A stretch of 7,752 bases of DNA, taken from the NCBI GenBank assembly GCA_016218485.1, contig JACRDY010000005.1:1-7752 (forward strand), read 5' to 3'. A program made the translations under genes and the position numbers. Positions 1-5,901 of the stretch are shown here, in pieces; within the stretch, counting starts at the first letter, position 1, and each line of letters starts with the position of its first letter. Under the pieces are notes generated by a model that was not told the origin of the DNA, did no database searches, and saw nothing but the letters and a program-made list of their open reading frames with translations. The stretch is from Candidatus Falkowiibacteriota bacterium. Lineage in GTDB: Bacteria > Patescibacteriota > Patescibacteriia > JACRDY01.

Positions 1-19
1 ATTACAAAACTCCTTTGGC

Positions 20-25
20 TATAAT
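20..25 (+). promoter_or_regulatory. Possible -10 box for the 31-194 RNA
   Basis: A perfect TATAAT lies at 20-25. Standard spacing would start transcription at about 31-32, which is the first base of the 12-bp closing stem of the structured region that follows. A -35 box would fall at or beyond the left window edge, so it cannot be checked. The coincidence of predicted start and stem start is the main support. Confidence 0.35.
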
Positions 26-30
26 TTGTT

Positions 31-194
31 CTTTTCGTCCGATACTCCCGCCGTCGCTACTCCCTCCGCTAAAGCTACGAGAGTCGAGAAAGCTTTGGCG
101 GACAAGTCGTCAAGCTGGCGCGAAATGATTGGCATCGTAGCGGGAGCTACGACTCAAATCATTTCGCCGCCCTTTCCTCGTCTCGGACGAAAAG
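31..194 (+). ncRNA. Candidate structured RNA, unidentified family
   Basis: A perfect 12-bp closing stem (31-42 with 183-194) encloses two hairpins. Hairpin 1 pairs 65-76 with 91-102 and contains one U-G wobble (U70-G97) that is an A-C mismatch on the other strand. Hairpin 2 pairs 121-130 with 157-166, can extend as 117-120 with 167-171 around one bulge, then after a 4x4 internal loop pairs 135-141 with 146-152 and closes with the GNRA-type loop GGGA. CTCCCGC at 45-51 is complementary to 140-146, across that loop, so a pseudoknot is possible. The wobble, the GNRA loop and purine-rich loops favour the + strand. I do not recognise it as 6S, SRP, tmRNA or RNase P RNA. It may instead be a dispersed palindromic repeat of the kind seen in CPR genomes. 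Confidence 0.38.
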
Positions 195-243
195 CCCTCC
201 GTTCCGCTTAAAAGTAGTTTTGTAACCATCTCTGATTATTTTT

Positions 244-924
244 TTATTTTCTACCCTGGACTACCACCGTAAACTCTCCCTTACTGCTCGTCGCCTCCAG
301 CTGTTGTAAAATTTCCGCCGCGCTGCCACGGTAGATCGTCTCAAACTGCTTGGTTAATTCCCTGCCCAAAACCAGCTGCCGCTCACCCAGTCCAAAGCTG
401 ACCAACTCGTTCAACAGCTTGTGGATACGGTGCGTGGACTCATAGAGAATAATTGCTCGCTCGCTGCTGATGATTTCTTTGATCAATGTCTGCCGACCTT
501 TCTTGTGCGGTAAGAATCCTAAAAACAAAAATTGATCAGTGGGTAGACCGCTAACGGCCGCGAGTGTGGTCAGCGCCGCCGGACCAGGGATGGGTACAAT
601 CTGAACTTCCTGACCGAAATGCTCCGCTACTTTTTTGACCAGATAATTCCCCGGATCAGCGATACCCGGCGTGCCGGCGTCTGAAACGAGCGCCAAATTC
701 TTTCCGTCTGCCAACCTGATCAAAATCTCCTCAATCTTCTGCATCTTACTGTACTGGTGGTAGCTCATCGTCGGCACGGTAATCTGATAGCGCTCCAGCA
801 GCTTCTTGGTCTGACGGGTATCCTCGCATAATATCAAATCAACCCCTTTCAGGGTTTCTAGCGCGCGCAGGGTAACATCCTGCAAGTTGCCAATCGGTGT
901 GGCCACGATATACAACGTTGACAT
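244..924 (-). CDS. rsmI: 16S rRNA (cytidine-1402-2'-O)-methyltransferase RsmI
   Basis: Methylates the ribose 2'-OH of C1402 in the 16S rRNA decoding centre with S-adenosylmethionine. The 226-aa protein shows the family blocks in order: VATPIGNLQD (7-16), CEDTRQT (33-39), ALVSDAGTPGIADPG (78-92), IPGPAAL (112-118), SGLPTDQFLFLGFLPHK (125-141), YESTHR (161-166; usually ESPHR) and LGRELTKQFE (186-195). It is shorter than the roughly 286-aa E. coli enzyme and stops after the tetrapyrrole-methylase-type catalytic fold, so the C-terminal extension is missing; I expect this is common in reduced genomes. I chose the ATG at 924 because homology begins there; an in-frame ATG at 978 would overlap the upstream gene and add 18 residues of read-through. 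The start lies 2 bases after the superoxide reductase stop, so the two are probably co-transcribed and coupled. Confidence 0.95.
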   Translation of the reverse strand: MSTLYIVATPIGNLQDVTLRALETLKGVDLILCEDTRQTKKLLERYQITVPTMSYHQYSKMQKIEEILIRLADGKNLALVSDAGTPGIADPGNYLVKKVAEHFGQEVQIVPIPGPAALTTLAAVSGLPTDQFLFLGFLPHKKGRQTLIKEIISSERAIILYESTHRIHKLLNELVSFGLGERQLVLGRELTKQFETIYRGSAAEILQQLEATSSKGEFTVVVQGRK

Positions 925-926
925 AG

Positions 927-1265
927 CTATTGTATTTCCAAATTCAAATGACGTTCCCACACACCATGGATGCTGCACTGCGCCAGTAACCGAGGCTGCA
1001 TACCGCTGACCGGAGTAAACGTCAACGTCGCTGCCGGCGCTCCGCCGGGTTTAATATTAATTTTAGTCACTTCCCGTTCTCCGTCATAGAGCGCCAGCCA
1101 TTGAATATAATGTTCAGGCATAGTCGGATGCGGTATTTCACCGAGCTGAACCGTAACGGTCAACGATTGACCGTCCTTGCCCTGCAGCGGGTCAGCTACA
1201 AAAGGCATGTGCTTTTTTTCAAAGTCATTGAGAAAACCAGGGTCTTTTGGTTGATGAATTTCCAT
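927..1265 (-). CDS. Class II superoxide reductase (neelaredoxin type)
   Basis: Reduces superoxide to hydrogen peroxide at a mononuclear non-haem Fe(His)4(Cys) centre without making oxygen, as in anaerobes and microaerophiles. The 112-aa protein has all five expected ligands: H19 in KKHMP, H46 in IPHP, H52 in EHYIQW, and C97 and H100 in CSIHGVWE. There is no N-terminal Cys4 desulforedoxin domain, which makes it class II. The residue two before H19, where classical enzymes have the sixth-ligand Glu of the EKH motif, is Lys17 here (EKKH, Glu one place earlier). The ATG at 1265 is chosen over an in-frame ATG at 1301 because a strong Shine-Dalgarno (GGAGGA, 1276-1271) lies 5 bases upstream and the family starts here. 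It is followed 2 bases later by rsmI. The electron donor (rubredoxin or similar) is not in the window. Confidence 0.92.
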   Translation of the reverse strand: MEIHQPKDPGFLNDFEKKHMPFVADPLQGKDGQSLTVTVQLGEIPHPTMPEHYIQWLALYDGEREVTKINIKPGGAPAATLTFTPVSGMQPRLLAQCSIHGVWERHLNLEIQ

Positions 1266-1291
1266 AAATATCCTCCCCCCTCGTATACTGC

Positions 1292-1320
1292 AGTCTACCA
1301 AATTTAGAGGAAAAAATCAA
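1292..1320 (-). promoter_or_regulatory. Possible internal promoter for superoxide reductase-rsmI
   Basis: On the minus strand TTGATT (1320-1315) and TAGACT (1297-1292) are separated by 17 bases, each matching 4 of 6 consensus positions. The predicted start near 1285 gives a leader of about 20 nt carrying the GGAGGA site. It lies just downstream of a terminator-like palindrome, so it could give these two genes independent expression. The match is modest in an AT-rich gap. Confidence 0.35.
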
Positions 1321-1333
1321 TAAAATAAATTAA

Positions 1334-1396
1334 AAATCCAAAATCCCAAGCCCCAATACACACATTTTGGGATTTGGAACTTGGGATTTGGGATTT
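1334..1396 (-). repeat. GGGATTT-type palindromic repeat, possible terminator
   Basis: Arms 1334-1350 and 1380-1396 are reverse complements at 16 of 17 positions around a 29-base loop; the loop side repeats TTGGGATTTGG (1367-1377 and 1381-1391, 14-bp period). On the minus strand the stem is followed by a T-rich run (1333-1313), so it could end transcription after the transpeptidase gene. The distal arm overlaps that gene's TAA stop (1397-1395). The base composition, unlike the flanking genes, suggests an inserted dispersed repeat. Confidence 0.55.
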
Positions 1397-2804
1397 AGTG
1401 AGTTGCGGCAAAAACTTCCACCGGCGTGCCAATGCCCGCCCAATCATAAATCCACTTGGCGTCCGGCGTATACATGTTAATACAGCCGTGACTCATCGGC
1501 TGACCAAAATTATTATGCCAGTAGGTGCCATGAATAGTGTAGGGTCCGAGAAATGATGATACCCACGGCACATGCGGCAAGTCATAACCCGGACCGGTCA
1601 TATGGACGTCGGGACGTTTACGCCAAATACTGAAATCTCCCAGCGGGGTTTTTAGTGCGCCCAGACCTGACGAAATCAAAAAACTTCTAATCAAAAATCC
1701 GTTCTCGTACGCTGATAGTGTCTGCGCCGTACCCACATCAATACCAAGAGAACGCCCTAGTGTCGCACTCGCTCGGCTCGGATGGTCGGGAGTGACCACA
1801 ATCTCCAGCTGCGGATCTTTGTCAAACTGACCCGTAGCCACCTTGACCCCGCCGCGAAAATTCTCGTCCCCGGCAAAAAATTCACTCTTAAGTTTACCAA
1901 AGGTATCAAAAATTCTGACATGCGGTCCGCCCAGCACTCCCGCGCCAGTCACGACTGCCGTTTTGCCGTCACCATCAAGATCAGCAACCGCAAGATTCAC
2001 CCCACCGTAAAATTCTTTACGGTACGCCAGCCACGAGCCGATCAGCGGGCCGTCCACCTGACGCAGGCTGACTACAGAATCAAGACCATAGCCGCTGTTC
2101 ATCAAAAGTTCAGCTCTGCCATCGCCACCGAGATCTGCGGTCGCCAAGCTGATGTCCAAACTGCCCGGATAGTCAGTGGTGGTGAAGCCTAATTTTTTAT
2201 CATGACCATAGTGATCAAAAATTTTAATTTCCGTGTTGGGATTATCATAGGTACGCGCGACGATTATTTCGGGCACACGATCACCATCAACATCCCCGGC
2301 GCTGATTGTCAGACCGCCGTGGTAGCTCTCCGGATACGCCATCCAGCCGGTGACAAACTTAGCCTGGCCAAAACCATCAAAAATCCTCACCTGTGGTCCG
2401 CCGCCGCGACCGGCCGCGGTGACGATCTCATCTTTGCCATCCCGGTCAAAGTCAACGGCAGCCAAACGCACGCCCCCGATAAAACTCTCCGGGTAGGCGA
2501 GAAATTCCCGAATCAGTGAGCCATCAGCGCGAAAAATCTTAACTATCGGCGCTTGGCCATACCCCGCTCCGACCACAATCTCATCAATCCCGTCTCCACC
2601 CAGATCAGCAGTTGCTATAAACATTTCCTCTGGCAAAACATTTCCCCAGGGCAGCCATTGTCCTTCTAGCTTAAGACTAACGCTGTCGTAAATAGCGACT
2701 GTCGGCAGAGTATCAAACGATTGCTCGGCAGCCAACGAGGGTACCGGCCAGACAACGTTTGAGAGATAAACCAATAAGGCGCCGGAGTCAAGCCAAGAGC
2801 GCAT
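1395..2804 (-). CDS. Secreted FG-GAP/VCBS-like beta-propeller fused to L,D-transpeptidase (YkuD)
   Basis: The 469-aa protein begins with a probable signal peptide (hydrophobic about 8-21, cleavage near the AA at 25-26). Residues about 45-340 hold six repeats of 51-53 aa, each with a D-x-D/G-x-D-G type calcium loop (from D67, D118, D171, D224, D275; degenerate QFDKD at 326-330) usually preceded by an aromatic-L-A-Y...GG segment, as expected for an FG-GAP/VCBS propeller. Residues about 350-467 form a YkuD domain with the catalytic block: H425 in IHGT, then S438-H439-G440-C441 in SHGCINM. C441 is the expected nucleophile that makes 3-3 peptidoglycan cross-links or attaches proteins to the wall. 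No LysM or other wall-binding domain is seen, so the propeller may supply positioning. It starts 4 bases after the regulator's stop with no visible Shine-Dalgarno, pointing to translational coupling. Confidence 0.9.
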   Translation of the reverse strand: MRSWLDSGALLVYLSNVVWPVPSLAAEQSFDTLPTVAIYDSVSLKLEGQWLPWGNVLPEEMFIATADLGGDGIDEIVVGAGYGQAPIVKIFRADGSLIREFLAYPESFIGGVRLAAVDFDRDGKDEIVTAAGRGGGPQVRIFDGFGQAKFVTGWMAYPESYHGGLTISAGDVDGDRVPEIIVARTYDNPNTEIKIFDHYGHDKKLGFTTTDYPGSLDISLATADLGGDGRAELLMNSGYGLDSVVSLRQVDGPLIGSWLAYRKEFYGGVNLAVADLDGDGKTAVVTGAGVLGGPHVRIFDTFGKLKSEFFAGDENFRGGVKVATGQFDKDPQLEIVVTPDHPSRASATLGRSLGIDVGTAQTLSAYENGFLIRSFLISSGLGALKTPLGDFSIWRKRPDVHMTGPGYDLPHVPWVSSFLGPYTIHGTYWHNNFGQPMSHGCINMYTPDAKWIYDWAGIGTPVEVFAATH

Positions 2805-2808
2805 AGCG

Positions 2809-3411
2809 TTATGGATTCAATTGATCAATCACCACGATTTTTTTGTTTTCCAAAATACTGTAGAGGAAACGGTCGGTGATGTCTTTACGGTACTTGTATT
2901 CCGACAGGCTCATCAGGGTAAAGTTAATTTCGTAGTTCAACTCTTGTTCAAAGCGGCGGATTAATCGGCTCAAGCGCTCTTTCCTGACACTGCCCACCAC
3001 GAACAGGTCGGTCGGCGCGCCGATGAAGCCGACGAAGATGCCGGTCAGCGCCAGATACTTGACCGATCCCATCTTACCGATTTTCTTGGCCAGATCGTAC
3101 TCCAAGAGCAGCTGCGCTTTGAGCATCAAACTGCGCAGTTCGGGAAAGAGCACGTGGTTAACATTGGCTTGGTAATATCTTTTTTCTTGACGACGGGCGC
3201 GCGATCGCTTCGGCGTGGTAGCGTCACCGGGACCATTGACGCCGGCGATAATGTCCAGCTGCTCCAGATTGACCAATTCACGACGCACCGCATTGATCTG
3301 CAGCTTGGTCAGACGCGTCAGCTCACGAACATAGTAGGCATTCTCCGCGTGGTTGAGAAAAATACGTAATAATTTGACCCGAGCCTGTGAACCAAATAAG
3401 TGTTCAAGCAT
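2809..3411 (-). CDS. Winged-helix regulator with nucleotidyltransferase-like C-terminal domain
   Basis: The 200-aa protein has an N-terminal winged helix (about 1-60, helix-turn-helix around YVRELTRLTKLQINAVRREL at 27-46) with a very basic wing/linker (68-78), then a helical linker and a degenerate nucleotidyltransferase-fold domain (about 117-197; TDLFVVG at 134-140, YEINFTLMS at 160-168, Y-K-Y-R around 172-175). The canonical GS-x-DxD active site is not intact: only one Asp of the pair is seen, so I expect ligand sensing rather than catalysis. It resembles transcriptional regulators common in Patescibacteria and archaea whose targets are unknown. The ATG at 3411 is used because similarity to such regulators starts at MLEHLFGS; an ATG at 3495 would run through the divergent promoter into the opposite gene. 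First gene of the minus cluster and a candidate regulator of its own divergent spacer. Confidence 0.8.
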   Translation of the reverse strand: MLEHLFGSQARVKLLRIFLNHAENAYYVRELTRLTKLQINAVRRELVNLEQLDIIAGVNGPGDATTPKRSRARRQEKRYYQANVNHVLFPELRSLMLKAQLLLEYDLAKKIGKMGSVKYLALTGIFVGFIGAPTDLFVVGSVRKERLSRLIRRFEQELNYEINFTLMSLSEYKYRKDITDRFLYSILENKKIVVIDQLNP

Positions 3412-3429
3412 AGTTTTCTTTTTAAACTG

Positions 3430-3447
3430 TTTGTAGTATAATACAAA
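3430..3447. promoter_or_regulatory. 18-bp palindrome over divergent -10 boxes, candidate operator
   Basis: TTTGTA (3430-3435) and TACAAA (3442-3447) are exact inverted arms around a 6-bp centre, in a spacer of only 55 bp between divergent starts. The palindrome covers the -10 boxes of both directions, so a bound protein would block both. The adjacent winged-helix regulator is the natural candidate; that link is inference. Confidence 0.45.
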
Positions 3448-3463
3448 ACGATTTAACCGACAA
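3435..3463 (-). promoter_or_regulatory. Promoter for the regulator-transpeptidase cluster
   Basis: Minus strand TTGTCG (3463-3458, 4/6) and TATACT (3440-3435, 5/6) with an ideal 17-base spacer. Predicted start near 3428 leaves a leader of about 17 nt with only a purine-rich AAAGAAAA stretch before ATG. Confidence 0.6.
3437..3442 (+). promoter_or_regulatory. -10 box for the 774-aa membrane protein gene
   Basis: Perfect TATAAT on the + strand, overlapping the divergent -10 by four bases. No good -35 is visible at 3413-3420 (best TTTTCT), so this promoter may need an activator or be weak. Predicted start near 3449, leader about 18 nt, no Shine-Dalgarno before the ATG at 3467. Confidence 0.5.
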
Positions 3464-3466
3464 GCT

Positions 3467-5791
3467 ATGATCCCACAATTTAGCCAACTTTTCATCTACT
3501 CCCCGGACAAGAGCAATTCTGTCTGTAAAATTTTCATCTCCACGCCGAGCCTGGATAAAGAACAAACGCTCGGTCGTCTGTTCGGCATTATGGAGATAGA
3601 ATCCGTTGACCGAGGTCTCTGGAACACCATCCATACGTTGGCTGAAGCCATGGAACGCGACTACTACGGCGAGGATAATATCCAGCTCATCAGCGGCAGC
3701 CCCAACCGGGCGGTCTCGGCCGAAGAAACATTTGAAAAATCCATTCAATTTTTTAATGACAAACTGATCGAGCTGATCAAGGGCGGTAAGCTCGCCAACC
3801 TCTTGGACAAAGTCAGTATTACCCTCGGCATTCTGAAAGAGAGGAAAGTCTACTTCGCCGCAGTCGGTAATTCCAGCGCCTTCCTCATCCACCAGCTCAA
3901 AAGCCAGGAGTATCGCCTGGTGGATATTCTGCAAATCTCCGGCAGCAAAGAAGAAAAAGTCAATCCGTTTAAAATACTGGCCAACATTGTCAGCGGGGAA
4001 ATCAATGAAAATGACAGCCTGCTCTTCTGCACCAATAGTCTCTTGGACTACCTGTCACTGGATAAGATTAAACAGACACTGACCACTCAAGAACCAGCCA
4101 CGGCGGCGCGACACCTCAAAGATCTCCTCATGGAAGCGAGTATCAACACGGCTTTCGCCGGTATTATTATGAAACTCTCGGCTGATCCGCAGGCGATCAG
4201 AGCCGACAAAGAAATCCGCCTGCCGCAGAAGTCCCTTGATCACCTGGTCATCACCGAGAAAACTACTGAAGCCTATCTCTCGCCGCCGCTCCGATTTAAC
4301 CTCAAAAAATACTCCCGGCTGATCGGCAGCAAAAGTAAAACACTGATCGTGCGCCTAAGTATATACCTCTGGCAAACCCTGCGACACAAAATGTCAGGAG
4401 TGCCGGCCGCTCCGGCTCGCCGGGTAACGCCGCGACCAGTCCCCACTGTCACCCGACCGCTGACGCAGGCCAACACGAGAGATAACGAAACTTTAACAGA
4501 ACTCCCTAGGATGGTGGGCAGTAACGATCTTTTGAAAAATCTGATCAAAAAATGCGGAGCGATGATAAGAGCCCTCCGTCAGATCGTTCGCCCGGCGCCG
4601 GGACGACCGCGACTGAGCTGGTCAGACGTCACGAACCATCTCGTCAATCAGCTGGTCATTGCGCTCAAACGTTGGCGCGCTCTACCTCAACTCAGTCAGC
4701 GACTGCTGCTGTCCGCGCTCGTCCTCTTCCTCCTCTTGGCCTACAGCTTGATAACGCTGGCCAAAAACCACGTCAGTGACGGAGAGCAGCAACAGTTTGA
4801 CAGCGCCATCGCGCAAATAGAACAGAATAAAAATGGCATTGAGAGCGCGCTGATCTACAACGACGAGAACCGCGCCAATACCCTTTTGACGCAAATCCAA
4901 GAACTCCGCGCGACACTCCAAACCAAGACCAAAGATCAAAAAAATACCGCGGCGACGCTGGATAGCGCGCTGGCGGCTTTAACGCTCAAACTCCAGCACA
5001 TCATCGACGTCACGCCACAATCGGTGGCAGAGCTGACGGATGCCGCAGCAACAATGCAAGCCGGCACCTTCGTCCTGGTCAAGACCCAGCTCTACACCGT
5101 CAACCTCAATACCAATGAAATTTATCGTATTGACCCAGCGGCCGGCACGGCGCAACCGCTCGGGGTCAAAGCTGACACGCCACAGATCAGAGCGGCGAGC
5201 GTTGATGGCAATGACATTATTTACTACCATGCCGGTAACGGTCTCTTGAAATTCACCGTCGGCGCCGATCGCCTGGATCCGATGGAGGCCAATCTTGCCA
5301 ACCAAGAAAATAAAGTTCAGGATCTGGCTATCTACAATCACCGTCTGTATGTCCTGACCCCAGGCAATAACCAAATTTACCGCTACAACCGCGCCGGCAA
5401 CACCTTGGGCGCGCCAAGCAATTGGCTGCGTGATGGCGCCACTATTCAAAATACCCGGAACTTGGCGGTTGACGGCGATATGTATCTTTTGACCGACAGT
5501 GGGGAAGTCAAAAAGTATACCGCTGGAGCGCAGCAATCATGGCTGTTGCCTCCGCTCGTTCCCCCGCTGACGAATGCTACCGCCCTGTGGACGAGCCTTG
5601 ACACTCCGCTCCTCTATATCTTGGACCCGGCCAATGGGCGTCTGATCGCCATCAATAAGAGTAACAGCAAACTGGAACGTCAGTACCGCTCTGCCGAGCT
5701 GGGCGGAGCGACAGACATGGCTATTGACGTCAAAAACCGTCTGGCCTACATCCTCCGGCAAAATACCGTCCTAAAATTTTCACTGGAATAA
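3467..5791 (+). CDS. Membrane protein: degenerate PP2C-like domain, TM helix, coiled coil, beta-propeller
   Basis: 774 aa, not matched to a named family. Residues about 18-240 follow the PPM/PP2C fold order: LGRLFGIMEIE (35-45), a VYFAAVGNSSAFLI strand block (128-141), a gene-specific insert, then GEINENDSLLFCTNSLLDYLS (177-197) and a final AGIIMKL strand (231-237). The metal-binding Asp positions are lost: GDS is GNS (135), the SDG block is TNS (189-191), and no D-G pair follows the first strand, so it is probably a pseudophosphatase. Residues 240-405 are a basic, Pro/Arg-rich linker. One transmembrane helix lies at about 412-432, followed by a coiled-coil-like region (438-515), then a propeller (about 525-774) with roughly six blades of the pattern LYVLTP..IYRYN. 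Likely topology: N-terminal domain cytoplasmic, propeller outside (positive residues precede the helix). This suggests transmembrane signalling or scaffolding. A terminator-like hairpin follows. Confidence 0.8.
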   Translation: MIPQFSQLFIYSPDKSNSVCKIFISTPSLDKEQTLGRLFGIMEIESVDRGLWNTIHTLAEAMERDYYGEDNIQLISGSPNRAVSAEETFEKSIQFFNDKLIELIKGGKLANLLDKVSITLGILKERKVYFAAVGNSSAFLIHQLKSQEYRLVDILQISGSKEEKVNPFKILANIVSGEINENDSLLFCTNSLLDYLSLDKIKQTLTTQEPATAARHLKDLLMEASINTAFAGIIMKLSADPQAIRADKEIRLPQKSLDHLVITEKTTEAYLSPPLRFNLKKYSRLIGSKSKTLIVRLSIYLWQTLRHKMSGVPAAPARRVTPRPVPTVTRPLTQANTRDNETLTELPRMVGSNDLLKNLIKKCGAMIRALRQIVRPAPGRPRLSWSDVTNHLVNQLVIALKRWRALPQLSQRLLLSALVLFLLLAYSLITLAKNHVSDGEQQQFDSAIAQIEQNKNGIESALIYNDENRANTLLTQIQELRATLQTKTKDQKNTAATLDSALAALTLKLQHIIDVTPQSVAELTDAAATMQAGTFVLVKTQLYTVNLNTNEIYRIDPAAGTAQPLGVKADTPQIRAASVDGNDIIYYHAGNGLLKFTVGADRLDPMEANLANQENKVQDLAIYNHRLYVLTPGNNQIYRYNRAGNTLGAPSNWLRDGATIQNTRNLAVDGDMYLLTDSGEVKKYTAGAQQSWLLPPLVPPLTNATALWTSLDTPLLYILDPANGRLIAINKSNSKLERQYRSAELGGATDMAIDVKNRLAYILRQNTVLKFSLE

Positions 5792-5826
5792 TTAAAATAA
5801 TCAACCTTCGTTATCAGGTTAAAAAA

Positions 5827-5852
5827 ATCATTCCGACATAGGTCGGGGTGAT
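5827..5852 (+). terminator. Terminator-like hairpin after the 774-aa protein gene
   Basis: Arms 5827-5837 and 5842-5852 pair over 11 bp with loop ATAG. Two of the pairs are U-G wobbles on the + strand and would be C-A mismatches on the minus strand, so the hairpin is selected as a + strand RNA. The following bases (CTTTGTATCCTG) are only moderately T-rich, so termination may be weak; the run of seven A before it would give a better U-tract to minus-strand transcripts. Confidence 0.55.
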
Positions 5853-5901
5853 CTTTGTATCCTGTTAAAACAAAACTGAATCAACGCTCAAAGATAATAA
5901 A

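Larger units (their letters stand above)
2..225. repeat. Unit bounded by 10-bp inverted repeats, left of rsmI
   Basis: TTACAAAACT at 2-11 is repeated exactly as its reverse complement at 216-225. These arms enclose 204 bp that are themselves packed with inverted repeats and hold no credible protein gene. The arrangement resembles a small non-autonomous element (MITE-like) or the edges of a repeat cassette. No target-site duplication can be judged because the left arm lies at the window edge. A 10-bp match could be chance in AT-rich DNA, so confidence is limited. Confidence 0.35.

Noticed and set aside
26..211. 61-aa open frame on the + strand
   Set aside because: It coincides with the nested palindromes, has no ribosome binding site, and shows no domain pattern; the inverted repeats explain the open frame.
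925..978. Longer N-terminus for rsmI from ATG 978
   Set aside because: It would overlap the superoxide reductase gene and add residues with no family match; conserved RsmI sequence begins at 924.
3412..3495. Longer N-terminus for the winged-helix regulator from ATG 3495
   Set aside because: It would cover the divergent promoter and the opposite gene's start, and the added residues do not match the regulator fold.
3422..3934. 170-aa open frame on the minus strand opposite the start of the 774-aa protein
   Set aside because: It is antisense to a well-supported coding region, spans the divergent promoter and shows no family motif.
4979..5536. 185-aa minus-strand frame inside the propeller-encoding part
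   Set aside because: Shadow frame of GC-rich coding sequence; the + strand frame has clear repeat blades.
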